Positions 44,166 through 53,535 of a DNA stretch of 64,000 bases are shown here, one piece after another. The notes beneath the pieces were generated by a model, which worked only from the letters and a program-made list of their open reading frames with translations, was not told the origin of the DNA and did not search any database. The stretch covers positions 29,801 through 93,800 of the forward strand of contig JAZSDU010000048.1 in NCBI GenBank assembly GCA_045531335.1, given 5' to 3'. A program made the position numbers and the translations under genes. How positions within the stretch are numbered: the first letter of the stretch is position 1; every line of letters starts with the position of its first letter. The DNA comes from CAG-452 sp045531335 (GTDB lineage: Bacteria > Bacillota > Clostridia > TANB77 > CAG-508).

Positions 44166-44660
44166 TTATAATTCTAACAAATAAATATTTCTTAAATTTT
44201 CTCCAAAATTAGCAGTTTTAACTAGTTTAGCTCCTGTATTTATAATAGCTTTATTTGATGGAATGTTTTCTGGATGTGCTAATATAATAATATATTTATA
44301 CTGCATTCTATCAGCTTCATCTATTAATAATCTTTCTAAGTCCTTCATAATTCCTCTATTTCTATAGTCCTTTAAAACCAAATATTTTCCAAATTTCGCA
44401 ACTTTATCACTATCTAAATCTATAAGTTTTTTAACATTATCTAATTTTTTAGATTTTTCCATATTTAACTGTGCACAACCTACTAGTTTTTCTCCGTCAT
44501 ATGCACCATACATTATTTTATTATCATCAAGCATTTTATTAATTTCTTCTTCTCCTAGATTCATAAGAAATTCTTTTCTTTCCAAATTATTTAAAACTTC
44601 ATTTGCTAATATTCTTAATTCATTTATTTCACTCTTATTAATTTTTCTATATGTTATCAT
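44166..44660 (-). CDS. GNAT family acetyltransferase
   Basis: The 164-residue protein begins at 44660 behind GGAGAG. The acetyl-CoA loop is in LVLKDYRNRGIMKDLE, and SNKAIINTGAKLVKT follows. It is a relative of the acetyltransferase at 32 kb. Substrate unknown. Confidence 0.8.
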   Translation of the reverse strand: MITYRKINKSEINELRILANEVLNNLERKEFLMNLGEEEINKMLDDNKIMYGAYDGEKLVGCAQLNMEKSKKLDNVKKLIDLDSDKVAKFGKYLVLKDYRNRGIMKDLERLLIDEADRMQYKYIIILAHPENIPSNKAIINTGAKLVKTANFGENLRNIYLLEL

Positions 44661-44685
44661 CTTTCTCTCCATACTTTTAAATATT

Positions 44686-45456
44686 CTATTTATTAAAAAT
44701 CGGTATTGGGTTTAATTTATGCATAGCTCTTTCATTTTTAATTTTAATTAATTTATCTATTTGTTCATCACCAGATGTTCCATTTAAAATAAATTCATCT
44801 ATTTGTTCATATTTTATGCCTAATTCTTCTTCATCTGTTTGTCCTTCCCAAAGATCTGCTGAAGGTTTTTTCTTTATTATACACTCTGGAATTCCTAAAT
44901 ATTTTGCAAGTATATATACCTCTCTTTTTGTAATCATTCCTAATGGATTAAAATCAGATGCTCCATCTCCCCATTTTGTAGAATATCCTACTGTGCGTTC
45001 TGATAAATTGCTAGTACCTATCACTAAAAGATTATTTGTTTGTGCATATTGATATAAATATATCATTCTCATTCTAGGTCTGATATTTGCTTTTGCAAGT
45101 TTAACATTATTCTCATTAAAATCTTTTATAAAATCATCAGATATTTGTATATTGTCTACTGCTGGTTTTATATCAAACATGTGGTAATCAAATTTAAACT
45201 TATTTATTAATTCCATTGCATCTGAATAACTTTTTGAATTATTCATATCTGTTCCATAAGGTAATAATACTAAATGAGTATTTACACCAGCATTTTTACA
45301 TAGCCCTGCAACAACGCTGCAGTCTATTCCACTACTCATTCCTAGAACAACACCATTTGCATTAGCATTTTCTATGTGTTCTTTTATCCACATTCCTATT
45401 TCATCAGCATACTGACTGACATTTTGTTCTGTAATTATAAATTCTTTATTATCCAT
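44686..45456 (-). CDS. nadE: NAD+ synthase
   Basis: This 256-residue amidating enzyme converts nicotinic acid adenine dinucleotide to NAD+. The family blocks are NIRPRMRMIYLYQYAQ, IGTSNLSERTVGY, KWGDGASDFNPLG and KKKPSADLWEGQTDEEELG. The pyrophosphatase loop reads MSSGIDCSVV where SGGIDS is usual, a notable change of two key residues. No glutaminase domain is present, so ammonia is the likely donor. It starts at 45456 behind GAGG, after a structured leader. It follows dxr. Confidence 0.88.
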   Translation of the reverse strand: MDNKEFIITEQNVSQYADEIGMWIKEHIENANANGVVLGMSSGIDCSVVAGLCKNAGVNTHLVLLPYGTDMNNSKSYSDAMELINKFKFDYHMFDIKPAVDNIQISDDFIKDFNENNVKLAKANIRPRMRMIYLYQYAQTNNLLVIGTSNLSERTVGYSTKWGDGASDFNPLGMITKREVYILAKYLGIPECIIKKKPSADLWEGQTDEEELGIKYEQIDEFILNGTSGDEQIDKLIKIKNERAMHKLNPIPIFNK

Positions 45457-45468
45457 TATATTCCTCAT

Positions 45469-45590
45469 TTCTCCAACAGGGCTAGCACCTCGGCGACCCG
45501 AAACATATCAACATCCAGTCGCTGGGACGGAGGCAAAAATTCCATTTTTAACAAAATGAAATTTTATGACTTCACGTCCGGACGCTCTTC
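45469..45590 (-). ncRNA. GC-rich structured RNA between dxr and nadE
   Basis: The 122 bases are far richer in G and C than the surroundings. In the minus-strand RNA there is a CGTCCGGACG palindrome, an 11-of-12 pair hairpin of AT-rich sequence, and a two-part stem (CCTC/GAGG outside, GCGAC/GTCGC inside). It could be a riboswitch-like leader for nadE. I cannot match it to a known class. Confidence 0.4.
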
Positions 45591-46730
45591 TCAGCCAATC
45601 AATTTCTCTGTCTCTTCTCTTACTCTTTTATCTAACTCTAATATTTTGTCTATTGTATCTAGTTTTTCTCCATTATGCATTTCTAGCATTTTTTCCATTA
45701 TGTTTGGAATGTCTGTATATTTTATTTTCTCTTCTAAAAATGCATTTACTAATACTTCGTCTGCTGCATTTAATACAACTTGATAGCTATGGCCTTTTTT
45801 TATAGCTTCAAAAGCTAGTTTTAAACATTTAAATTTTTCTAAATCTGGTCTTTCAAATTCGAGAGTTCTTACGTCAAATAAATCTAATTTTTCTAAATTG
45901 TTTTTTAATCTATTAGGATAGTTTAATGCATAAGCTATTGGAATTTCCATTGATTTTGGTCCAATATTTGCCATAATTGTTCCATCTTCAAATTGTACCA
46001 TAGAATGTACTAAACTTTTTTTATGAACAACAACTTGTATTTTTTCTGGTTCTACATCAAATAACCATTTTGCTTCTATTACTTCAAACCCTTTATTCAT
46101 CATTGTAGCTGAATCTATTGTTACTTTTTTACCCATGCTCCATGTTGGATGATTTAGAGCCTCATCTACTGTTATATTATCTGTTATTTCTTTGTCAAAA
46201 AATGGCCCTCCAGAAGCGGTAAGTAATATTTTGTCTATTGGATTATTCTCTTCTCCATTTAAACATTGCATTATTGCACTATGCTCACTATCTACAGTAA
46301 GTAATGTAGCATTTTTTTCTTTTGCTGTATTTATAATTAATTCTCCTCCTGCAACCAAAACTTCTTTATTTGCAAGTGCTACAGTTTTACCATTTTTTAT
46401 CATATTGTATGTAGGTTCTAATCCTGCAATTCCAACAAGTGCAGATACCGCTATGTCATAATCAATTAAATTAGATATATCCTTCATTCCTTGTTCTCCA
46501 TAGTATATATCTAGATCCTTAAATTTTGATTTTAAAATTTTGCTGTTTTCTTCTGATTTGATATATACATGTTTAGGATTAAATTCATTTATTTGTTCTA
46601 TCAATCTTTCAATATTATTGCCTGCAACCAAAGTAACAGCTTCAAAATTTTTAGGATTATTTCTTATTATATTTAAACTACTTGTTCCAATTGACCCTGT
46701 TGAACCAAATATTGCAATTCTTTTTTTCAT
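45591..46730 (-). CDS. dxr: 1-deoxy-D-xylulose 5-phosphate reductoisomerase
   Basis: The 379-residue enzyme makes 2-C-methyl-D-erythritol 4-phosphate in the non-mevalonate pathway. The NADPH motif is GSTGSIGTSSLNII. The metal site is VDSEHSAIMQCL, and LTASGGPF, HPTWSMGKKVTIDSATMMNKG and the substrate loop WLFD follow. It is part of ispF-ispE-ispD-dxr, transcribed leftward. Confidence 0.96.
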   Translation of the reverse strand: MKKRIAIFGSTGSIGTSSLNIIRNNPKNFEAVTLVAGNNIERLIEQINEFNPKHVYIKSEENSKILKSKFKDLDIYYGEQGMKDISNLIDYDIAVSALVGIAGLEPTYNMIKNGKTVALANKEVLVAGGELIINTAKEKNATLLTVDSEHSAIMQCLNGEENNPIDKILLTASGGPFFDKEITDNITVDEALNHPTWSMGKKVTIDSATMMNKGFEVIEAKWLFDVEPEKIQVVVHKKSLVHSMVQFEDGTIMANIGPKSMEIPIAYALNYPNRLKNNLEKLDLFDVRTLEFERPDLEKFKCLKLAFEAIKKGHSYQVVLNAADEVLVNAFLEEKIKYTDIPNIMEKMLEMHNGEKLDTIDKILELDKRVREETEKLIG

Positions 46731-46749
46731 TTACTATTCCTCCTTAGGC

Positions 46750-46775
46750 GGGTCGCCCAGGAGTGCGACCCCTAC
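46750..46775. repeat. Dispersed GC-rich palindrome, copy 6
   Basis: GGGTCGC (46750-46756) pairs with GCGACCC (46765-46771) and CCTACAT follows. It lies between ispD and dxr. Confidence 0.65.
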
Positions 46776-46786
46776 ATATTTCTACG

Positions 46787-47464
46787 CTATGTTATAAATT
46801 GTTTTATTATATCAATATCTTCATAAGTAGTAACCTTAATATTTGTATAATCTCCTTCTATTATTTTTATTTTGTAACCACCTTTTTCAAGAAGCATACA
46901 ATCATCTGTTGCCTCCGTTTCCTTATATTTTTCATGTAAATTTAACAATATTTGCCTATCAAAGCACTGTGGTGTTTGTATAATCCATGTGTTAGTTCTT
47001 TTAGTTGTATTTAAAACAATTCCATTGTCATCAGTAATTTTTATTGTATCTTTAGATTTCACACCTATTGTAACACCTTTAAAATTAGCCATTTCTTCTA
47101 TTGCACTATTTATATACTCTTGCTTTATTGCCGGTCTTGCTCCATCATGTATAATTACAATTTCTGATGTTGTATTTTTTATTGCGTTATATACTGATTC
47201 TTGTCTTGAATTCCCACCAAGTACAATATCTATTTTTTTATTTGTTTTTTCTTGGTTTATTATCTCTTCAACTGTTTCTTTATCATCTTGTTTTATAACT
47301 ACAATTATATTGTCTATGTATTGGTTTTTATTAAAAGCATTTATGCTATATGATAATATGCTTTTGCCATTTATAAGTTCAAAGTTTTTATTTCTGTTTT
47401 GACCAAATCTTGTACTATTTCCTGCAACTAATATTACTGCTGTTACTGTTTTGTTTACTATCAT
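46787..47464 (-). CDS. ispD: 2-C-methyl-D-erythritol 4-phosphate cytidylyltransferase
   Basis: The 225-residue enzyme starts at 47464 (GGGAGGG site). The nucleotide loop is VILVAGNSTRFGQNRNK, a clostridial variant of AAGxGxRM. IVIHDGARP, GVKSKDTIK, QTPQCF and the closing ATDDCMLLEKGG fit the family. Its start overlaps the stop of ispE (ATGTAATG), showing tight coupling. Confidence 0.93.
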   Translation of the reverse strand: MIVNKTVTAVILVAGNSTRFGQNRNKNFELINGKSILSYSINAFNKNQYIDNIIVVIKQDDKETVEEIINQEKTNKKIDIVLGGNSRQESVYNAIKNTTSEIVIIHDGARPAIKQEYINSAIEEMANFKGVTIGVKSKDTIKITDDNGIVLNTTKRTNTWIIQTPQCFDRQILLNLHEKYKETEATDDCMLLEKGGYKIKIIEGDYTNIKVTTYEDIDIIKQFIT

Positions 47465-48321
47465 TACATTCCCTCCCTTAAAGAATTGTATGACGTACAT
47501 ATATATGTTTTATATCTATCTTTTAAATTGTTATATGCAAATTTTGCATCCTCTTTATTTTTAAATATGCCAAAAACGCATGAACCAGAACCTGTAAGAA
47601 GTGCTCCTAAAGCCTTGTTTTTTATAAGTTCATCTTTTATACTTTTAGCTTCTACAACTTCTTCAAAAGTATTATATAAATTATTTGATAATAATTCAAT
47701 ATCATTATTCTCCAAAGCTTTTACTACATTTTGACTATTATCTATTTTTACAATTCTTTCTCTTTTATCTAGCTTTTTAAACATTTCTCCTGTATTACAA
47801 GATAACTCAGGTTTTATAACTACAATATAGTATTTAAATCTTGTATCTATTTTTGTAATAATTTCTCCTATACCTTCTGCAAGGACAGCTTTATTATACA
47901 AACATGGTACAACATCTGCGCCTAGACTTTTACCTAAAGTAATAAATTCTTTTTGAGTTAAATTCAAGCCAAATAGCTTGTTCATACCTAATATAAAACT
48001 TGCACAATCTGTACTTCCTCCTGCCATTCCAGCTTGCATAGGTATTCTTTTATTTAATACTACTTTTACACCTGAAATTATTTCAAATTTTTCTTTAAGC
48101 TTTACATATGCTTTGTATATAATGTTATCTTCACTATTTAATTCATCTATATTTGTTTCTAATTCAAAATCATTTCTATTGGTTTTATAAATATATATTT
48201 CATCATATAAATTTACTTTTTGAAACACTGATTTCAAATTATGATAATTATCTTCTCTTTTATCTAATATTTCAAGTGTTAAATTTATTTTGGCTCTTGC
48301 TTTTATATATATTTGGTCCAT
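47464..48321 (-). CDS. ispE: 4-diphosphocytidyl-2-C-methyl-D-erythritol kinase
   Basis: The 285-residue GHMP kinase starts at 48321 behind GGAGG. It has KARAKINLTLEI at the N-terminus, the ATP loop PMQAGMAGGSTDCA and the C-terminal LLTGSGSCVFGIF. It is the third enzyme of the four pathway genes here. Confidence 0.93.
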   Translation of the reverse strand: MDQIYIKARAKINLTLEILDKREDNYHNLKSVFQKVNLYDEIYIYKTNRNDFELETNIDELNSEDNIIYKAYVKLKEKFEIISGVKVVLNKRIPMQAGMAGGSTDCASFILGMNKLFGLNLTQKEFITLGKSLGADVVPCLYNKAVLAEGIGEIITKIDTRFKYYIVVIKPELSCNTGEMFKKLDKRERIVKIDNSQNVVKALENNDIELLSNNLYNTFEEVVEAKSIKDELIKNKALGALLTGSGSCVFGIFKNKEDAKFAYNNLKDRYKTYICTSYNSLREGM

Positions 48322-48381
48322 AAAATCCTCCATTTAGTTTTTGTTTTTTTACAATGCATTTTAAGAATTTCTTCGAAGAGA

Positions 48382-48406
48382 GGACGACCAATGGTCGTCC
48401 CTACAT
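48382..48406. repeat. Dispersed GC-rich palindrome, copy 7
   Basis: GGACGACC (48382-48389) pairs with GGTCGTCC (48393-48400), followed by CTACATT. It lies between ispF and ispE. Confidence 0.7.
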
Positions 48407-48412
48407 TGCAAC

Positions 48413-48877
48413 TTATTCTACTGTAATGCAGGTGAATACTGAAACCCCATTTCCTTTTCCAAATTCGGTTAACCCTTCTCCTGTAGTTGCCGTTATTCCT
48501 ACAGAATTTTCAGATATATTTAATATTCTCGCTATGTTTTTTCTCATTTCTTCTATTTTAGGGCTTATTTTTGGCATTTTGCATTCTATTGATATTGATA
48601 CATGAATAATTTTTTCATTTAAATACTTTAACGCTTCTTTTAAATATTCTTCGCTATCTGTAATTCCACTTTGGCACATTTCATCAGATACTTTTCCAAG
48701 TATATTTTTACATGTAATTCCAGATACTGCATTTGTTATAGCATGTAAAACAACATCTGCATCACTATTTCCATTTAAAGAGTATTCTTCTTCAAATTCT
48801 ACTCCGCCTAACATTAATTTTTTATCTTTGTTTTCAAAATCTATTCTATGACTATCTTGTCCTATTGCAACTTTCAT
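48413..48877 (-). CDS. ispF: 2-C-methyl-D-erythritol 2,4-cyclodiphosphate synthase, divergent
   Basis: The 154-residue protein keeps the metal ligands Asp8 and His10 (GQDSHRI), the LMLGGVEF block and SDADVVLHAI with the third ligand histidine. It ends with VGITATTGEGL and a GKGNG loop. The usual HAxxDAxxGA reads HAITNAVSGI, and the conserved FPDTDP segment is replaced by VSDEMCQSGITDS. It is still placed with the other isoprenoid genes, so it probably works, but its active-site lid differs. Confidence 0.85.
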   Translation of the reverse strand: MKVAIGQDSHRIDFENKDKKLMLGGVEFEEEYSLNGNSDADVVLHAITNAVSGITCKNILGKVSDEMCQSGITDSEEYLKEALKYLNEKIIHVSISIECKMPKISPKIEEMRKNIARILNISENSVGITATTGEGLTEFGKGNGVSVFTCITVE

Positions 48878-48890
48878 TGAATCACTCCTC

Positions 48891-49916
48891 TTATATATTA
48901 TCTTCTAAAAACTTAATTATTGTATCCATAACTCCTTCATCTTCTTCAGTCATTTTTTTATAATCTATTCCACTATATATTTTATTAATTTCATCTTCTG
49001 GTGGATTACCTTTATATTTTTTATTAATCTCTGAAAGTTTTTCAAAAGTGTTATTTAAGTATTCTTCTGACTCTTTTGTTTGATATGCATTATGAAATCT
49101 TCCTTCATATACTATTGTTTTTATATTATTATTTAACTCTATTTCTTTGTTTGATATTGGGCTATTTTCTAAAGGTGCTGTTTTATCCAATTCCCCATGC
49201 AATAGCAAAACTGGTATTCTTGTGCCTTTTATGACATCCACTGTGTTTTTTATTCCTTTTGCACCAAATGTAAGGAAATTTACAATTTTTATAAATGGCT
49301 TTAAGAAACTACAATTCATTTTTGTTTCATTTTTCATAAAATCACATATAAGTTTAGCACTATCGTTAGGTCCTGAAATTGCCACTACTGCTTTTATATT
49401 AGGTTTAAATTGCAATACTTGGCATACAGTATACGCACCCCAAGAATGCCCTACTAATTCAATAGGATATTTGTTTAAATCTTTATTTTCTTCTACAAAT
49501 TTTAGAGCATAACTTAAATCAATTACTGATTGGAAGAATCCTTTTAAACTTTTTCCTTCTGAACTACAAGTCCCTGTATTGTCGTATGCCATAACAATAA
49601 AACCTGCTTTTGCAAATGTGTTTATTTCAGTTGTATAGCTTAAATGTCCTCCACCCATTCCATGAACAAATATTATTAACCCTTTATATTCTTTTATATC
49701 TTTGTTTGTATATATATTTCCTCTTAAAATTTGACCTTTATTAGATTTAAATTCAATAGGTTTTGCTTCTAATCCCTCAAAATCATCTGCTGTAAAATAT
49801 TTTAGTTTAGGGTTTCCTTCACATCTGTTCCCAAATGCTAAGTTTAAAATTAGTTTTGATATTGCTAATAATATAAGAAATATTATAATTAGTGTATATA
49901 TAATCCACATATCCAT
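48891..49916 (-). CDS. Alpha/beta hydrolase, membrane-anchored
   Basis: The 341-residue protein has one N-terminal membrane span (residues 4-28). The serine hydrolase core shows the oxyanion HGMGGGH, nucleophile elbow GHSWGAY, the acidic VLLHGELDKTAP and a late histidine in RFHNAYQ. It resembles lysophospholipase or cephalosporin-C deacetylase-like hydrolases. It lies upstream of ispF in the same run of genes. Confidence 0.85.
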   Translation of the reverse strand: MDMWIIYTLIIIFLILLAISKLILNLAFGNRCEGNPKLKYFTADDFEGLEAKPIEFKSNKGQILRGNIYTNKDIKEYKGLIIFVHGMGGGHLSYTTEINTFAKAGFIVMAYDNTGTCSSEGKSLKGFFQSVIDLSYALKFVEENKDLNKYPIELVGHSWGAYTVCQVLQFKPNIKAVVAISGPNDSAKLICDFMKNETKMNCSFLKPFIKIVNFLTFGAKGIKNTVDVIKGTRIPVLLLHGELDKTAPLENSPISNKEIELNNNIKTIVYEGRFHNAYQTKESEEYLNNTFEKLSEINKKYKGNPPEDEINKIYSGIDYKKMTEEDEGVMDTIIKFLEDNI

Positions 49917-49971
49917 TATCCCCTTATTTATATATTGTTTTATTGATATATATTGATATTTTTATTAAACT

Positions 49972-51231
49972 TTATATCAAATATTCTTTATTTATCTTTT
50001 TTAATATATATGCATATGCTATATACATTAAAGTAAAAGCTACTATTAACAAACAAATAATATTTAAATCAAAGCCTATTTTAGATACAAATATTAAAAT
50101 CAAGTAACCTAGACTTCTAGATGCATTCATCATTATTTCAAACCAAAATACATAATTAGGCTCGTCCTCTATCCCTATATTTTGTTTGCACATGCTTTCA
50201 TAATAAACAATTGAATTTTGAGTATCAAATATAGGATTACTTATTCCATTTACAATATTATATAAAAGAACCAACAAAAATCCTAAGGTTGTAGTAATAG
50301 TTCCTATTTGTAATAATTTACTAGTATCAAAATAAACCATTCCAAAAGTAAGCAATATTACAACTATACATTGACTAATTGATATAGGTATAAACATTCT
50401 CAATAATTTTTCTCTTTTTACAAATTTATTTATAGAGTACATAACTAAAATAGAAACAATAGTTATAAAGCTGCTTATACTCCCTAATGATAATTCTGTT
50501 GAAACTACTAAAAATGTTATTATTGTAATTAATGTTGTTAAAACTCCAAATGAACTTAATCCTCTAGTAATCGTTCTAAAGCTTGATATTATCATTAGTC
50601 TTTTATTTCCACTCTTATTGATATTTGCAAAAAATTGTTTTAAATTTATTTCTCCATGCTTTAAATCAAATCCTTTTATAAATAATGAAAAGATAAAACT
50701 TATTGATATTAAAACAATTAGCACTATAAAAGCTAAACTATAAGAATTTTTACTTATACAATATCCTAGTATTATTGGTAAAAGTATATTAATTGTATAT
50801 TTTAATATTTGGTCCTTTGTAATATAGTTTTGGAAATTATCTTCTTTATTTACCCTTTTTATTAGTATTTGTTCAGGATAATAATAAAATGCATTCCCGA
50901 TACTAGTAAAAACAGCAAAAGGAATTATATATTGCGAAATTTTCTCACCTGCTATTAAAAGAATTATACATTGCATTAGGTTTAAAAATATTCCTATTCT
51001 AAACATTACTACCAAGTTCATTTTCTGCATTTTATTAACCCCTAATAGGCATAATAAATATGTCATAAAAAAGACTATGTAATAAAGTGAAACATCTGTT
51101 ATACTTCCTTGTGTTATTTTTAAAAAGTAAATTCCTAAAAACACATCTTTAAAAGCACCTATAACTTTACCTGCTATATCAGCTACTAAAAAATTTTTCC
51201 ATACATTATTTTCTTTTGCATTTGTATTCAT
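49972..51231 (-). CDS. MFS transporter
   Basis: The 419-residue protein has 12 hydrophobic spans and a frame free of CGG. It belongs to the same broad group as the copies at 17-22 kb. Substrate unknown. Confidence 0.8.
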   Translation of the reverse strand: MNTNAKENNVWKNFLVADIAGKVIGAFKDVFLGIYFLKITQGSITDVSLYYIVFFMTYLLCLLGVNKMQKMNLVVMFRIGIFLNLMQCIILLIAGEKISQYIIPFAVFTSIGNAFYYYPEQILIKRVNKEDNFQNYITKDQILKYTINILLPIILGYCISKNSYSLAFIVLIVLISISFIFSLFIKGFDLKHGEINLKQFFANINKSGNKRLMIISSFRTITRGLSSFGVLTTLITIITFLVVSTELSLGSISSFITIVSILVMYSINKFVKREKLLRMFIPISISQCIVVILLTFGMVYFDTSKLLQIGTITTTLGFLLVLLYNIVNGISNPIFDTQNSIVYYESMCKQNIGIEDEPNYVFWFEIMMNASRSLGYLILIFVSKIGFDLNIICLLIVAFTLMYIAYAYILKKINKEYLI

Positions 51232-51267
51232 ACTATTCTCCCATTCGTTCCAACTTAATTGTAAATT

Positions 51268-51735
51268 TTATAATATTTCCATTTTCTTTGCATTTATATC
51301 ATCTTTAAATCCCATACTTGCATACATTTTCATAGCATTAGGATTTTTTGTGCTCAATTTATATCTAACTATACCAAGTTCTTTTGCAAAATCTAAACAT
51401 TTTTCGAATACCATTCTTTGATATCCTTTTTGTCTATGTTCTTCTTTTGTAAAAACACTTGTAATATAACCAACTTTGCAGCTTAAGTCCTTTGCGTCTG
51501 GGAAATATTTAAAAATTATTAATCCACAAATTGAAACTAATTCGTCCCCTACAAATGTTCCAAACATATATAAATCCTGATTTAGGTTTTGTTCTAAAAA
51601 GTATTTAGTTTTCTCTTCTAATTCTTCTTTCTCTATTCCTAAGTTCCCTTCATAATCATATATCTGCAAGCCAACTCTTAATGGTAATATTTTTTCAATG
51701 TCTTCTTTTTCTAACTTTCTTACACTAATATTCAT
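51268..51735 (-). CDS. GNAT family acetyltransferase
   Basis: The 155-residue protein has YITSVFTKEEHRQKGYQRMVFEKCL with the acetyl-CoA loop (RQKGYQ) and MKMYASMGFKDD near the end. Substrate unknown. Confidence 0.85.
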   Translation of the reverse strand: MNISVRKLEKEDIEKILPLRVGLQIYDYEGNLGIEKEELEEKTKYFLEQNLNQDLYMFGTFVGDELVSICGLIIFKYFPDAKDLSCKVGYITSVFTKEEHRQKGYQRMVFEKCLDFAKELGIVRYKLSTKNPNAMKMYASMGFKDDINAKKMEIL

Positions 51736-51754
51736 GTTTTATTCTTCCTACTTA

Positions 51755-52126
51755 TTAATCTTCACAAAAAACTGTATTATTTATTTCCCAAGCAGGAGCG
51801 CATATAACAATTGCTTCTACTTCTCCATCATCTGCAAATAATTGATGTTTTTCATTGGGGTTAATTAATATAGCATCTCCCTCTCTTACTTTATAAGTTT
51901 TTTCATCAATTACCATTGTTCCTTTACCTCTTATAATGTAATATGTCTCTTCTGCTACAGGATGATAATGTTTATTTGTAGAATATCCAGCTAATACAAC
52001 GACATGACCCACACTATGATGCTCAGAATTTCCTAGTTTGTCTCCTCTTCCTAACATTTCATAAAACAATTCTCCTTCAGCATTTTTTAATGGTTCTTTA
52101 ACCTCTTCTTTTCTTGTTATTCTCAT
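51755..52126 (-). CDS. Cupin domain protein
   Basis: The 123-residue protein is a single cupin barrel. Metal ligands are visible in HYHPVAEETYYIIRGKG (motif 1) and NEKHQLFADDG (motif 2). It may be an isomerase, a sensor or a dioxygenase. A second cupin protein is encoded at 54.7 kb. Confidence 0.85.
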   Translation of the reverse strand: MRITRKEEVKEPLKNAEGELFYEMLGRGDKLGNSEHHSVGHVVVLAGYSTNKHYHPVAEETYYIIRGKGTMVIDEKTYKVREGDAILINPNEKHQLFADDGEVEAIVICAPAWEINNTVFCED

Positions 52127-52141
52127 AAAGCAATCCCCTTT

Positions 52142-52405
52142 CTATTTTTTATTGTTCTCCCAAATATTTCTTACTAATTTTAAAGATAATGTTGATAATG
52201 TAAACCCTATTACTGGTACTAATGAACTTAGCCAAACACTACTAGTTTTGTTTATAATAATTGAATATACAACTACTACTATATATGTCAATATACAAAT
52301 ACATAATTTTCTAATTAAACTAGTTTCCCATGCTTTATCTAATTCTACTCTTTTATTTCTTTCTTTTATTTTCAATATCTCATTTTCTATTTCTTTATTG
52401 TCCAT
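52142..52405 (-). CDS. Small two-span membrane protein of unknown function
   Basis: The 87-residue protein has a charged helical start (IENEILKIKERNKRVELDKAWE) and two membrane spans (about 32-48 and 57-75). The family is not recognised. It lies 15 bases from the cupin gene. Confidence 0.55.
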   Translation of the reverse strand: MDNKEIENEILKIKERNKRVELDKAWETSLIRKLCICILTYIVVVVYSIIINKTSSVWLSSLVPVIGFTLSTLSLKLVRNIWENNKK

Positions 52406-52451
52406 AATACAATTTCCTCCAAATAATTATATAGATAAAAATTTATGTTTT

Positions 52452-53516
52452 TTAGTGTTCTCTACCTTCTTCAACACTTTTTAATACCCCCATTTCCTCT
52501 GGGTTTCCCCAGCAAGCTTGTTGTTTGCCTAATAATACTTTTACATATTCTTGGATTGATATTCCTGTTTCAGTTGTTTTTAAGCTAGGATGATTTTTGT
52601 AAAACTTTGAATTTCTATTTGCTAGTACAAATGTATCTAAATATCTTTTCAAATTTTCGTCTGTTGCTTCAAAGTAACCGTTTCTAATTAGCTCATGAAG
52701 GAATTCTATTTGATTGTCATCCTCCATTAGATAATGTGCTGGTTTGGCACCTGGAAATCCAGGAATTCCTAGGCAATCTTTTGTATTATCTATGGTACAA
52801 AACTGAATATATGTTGGATCTATCACAAACATTTTTCCGTTTATTCTTACTAGATTAAATACGTGTTGATATACCGGTAAATTTAAATCATCTTGAGTAT
52901 CTATTGATTTATTCTCAATTTCTGGATATTTAGTAAGTAAATCATTTAAAACTTTTTGAGCTGCCATGCATCTATGATTAAAATAATATTCGCCTCTTCC
53001 TAAAGTGCATGTTTCTTCCCTAACCTGTCTTACAAGTATATCTAATGTTTTTTGTGGCTCACTCTCATGTATTTCATGTGAAATTTCGCTCATAAATGGA
53101 TACTTGTTTCCTTCATAAGACAGTTCAAATATTTCTGAAATATATGATCTATATTCCCAACTAGATTCTACATCAGTAAAATGCTCTTTTAATACTTCAT
53201 AAAATTCCTTTAAGGCTGGTTCCAATTTAGCTTTTCTCTTGAAAAATTCTAATCTTTTAGTTTCTATAAACAGTTCTCTTAAAGGTTCAAATTTTTCTTC
53301 TAATAGCAATTGGGTTTTTACAATTTCCTCTATTCCTCCTCGTTTTTTTATATATTCAGTTTTACTGCTATTAGCCATTTGATCTCTTATCTTTAGTCGG
53401 TTTTTATAATCTATTTGTCCTTCCTCTACCATTTTTTCAGTTTTTTCATCTGCAACATTTATAAAATGATAATCTAACCTATTAATTATATTTTGTTCTA
53501 TTTCTTTACTATCCAT
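52452..53516 (-). CDS. Transglutaminase-like protein of unknown function
   Basis: The 354-residue protein has a helical N-terminal region (1-150) and a middle region that looks like a transglutaminase/papain-type core. It reads HRCMAAQKVLNDLL with Cys, then QHVFNLVRINGKMFVIDPTYIQFC with His and Asp in the usual order and spacing. The chain also holds CTLGRGEYYF. Catalytic function is inferred from that triad order alone. GGAGG precedes the start. Confidence 0.5.
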   Translation of the reverse strand: MDSKEIEQNIINRLDYHFINVADEKTEKMVEEGQIDYKNRLKIRDQMANSSKTEYIKKRGGIEEIVKTQLLLEEKFEPLRELFIETKRLEFFKRKAKLEPALKEFYEVLKEHFTDVESSWEYRSYISEIFELSYEGNKYPFMSEISHEIHESEPQKTLDILVRQVREETCTLGRGEYYFNHRCMAAQKVLNDLLTKYPEIENKSIDTQDDLNLPVYQHVFNLVRINGKMFVIDPTYIQFCTIDNTKDCLGIPGFPGAKPAHYLMEDDNQIEFLHELIRNGYFEATDENLKRYLDTFVLANRNSKFYKNHPSLKTTETGISIQEYVKVLLGKQQACWGNPEEMGVLKSVEEGREH

Positions 53517-53535
53517 AAATCTTTATTTCCTCCAA

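Noticed and set aside
45469..45590. Hammerhead, HDV-like, c-di-GMP or preQ1 RNA
   Set aside because: The conserved cores of these classes are not present when checked by eye on either strand.
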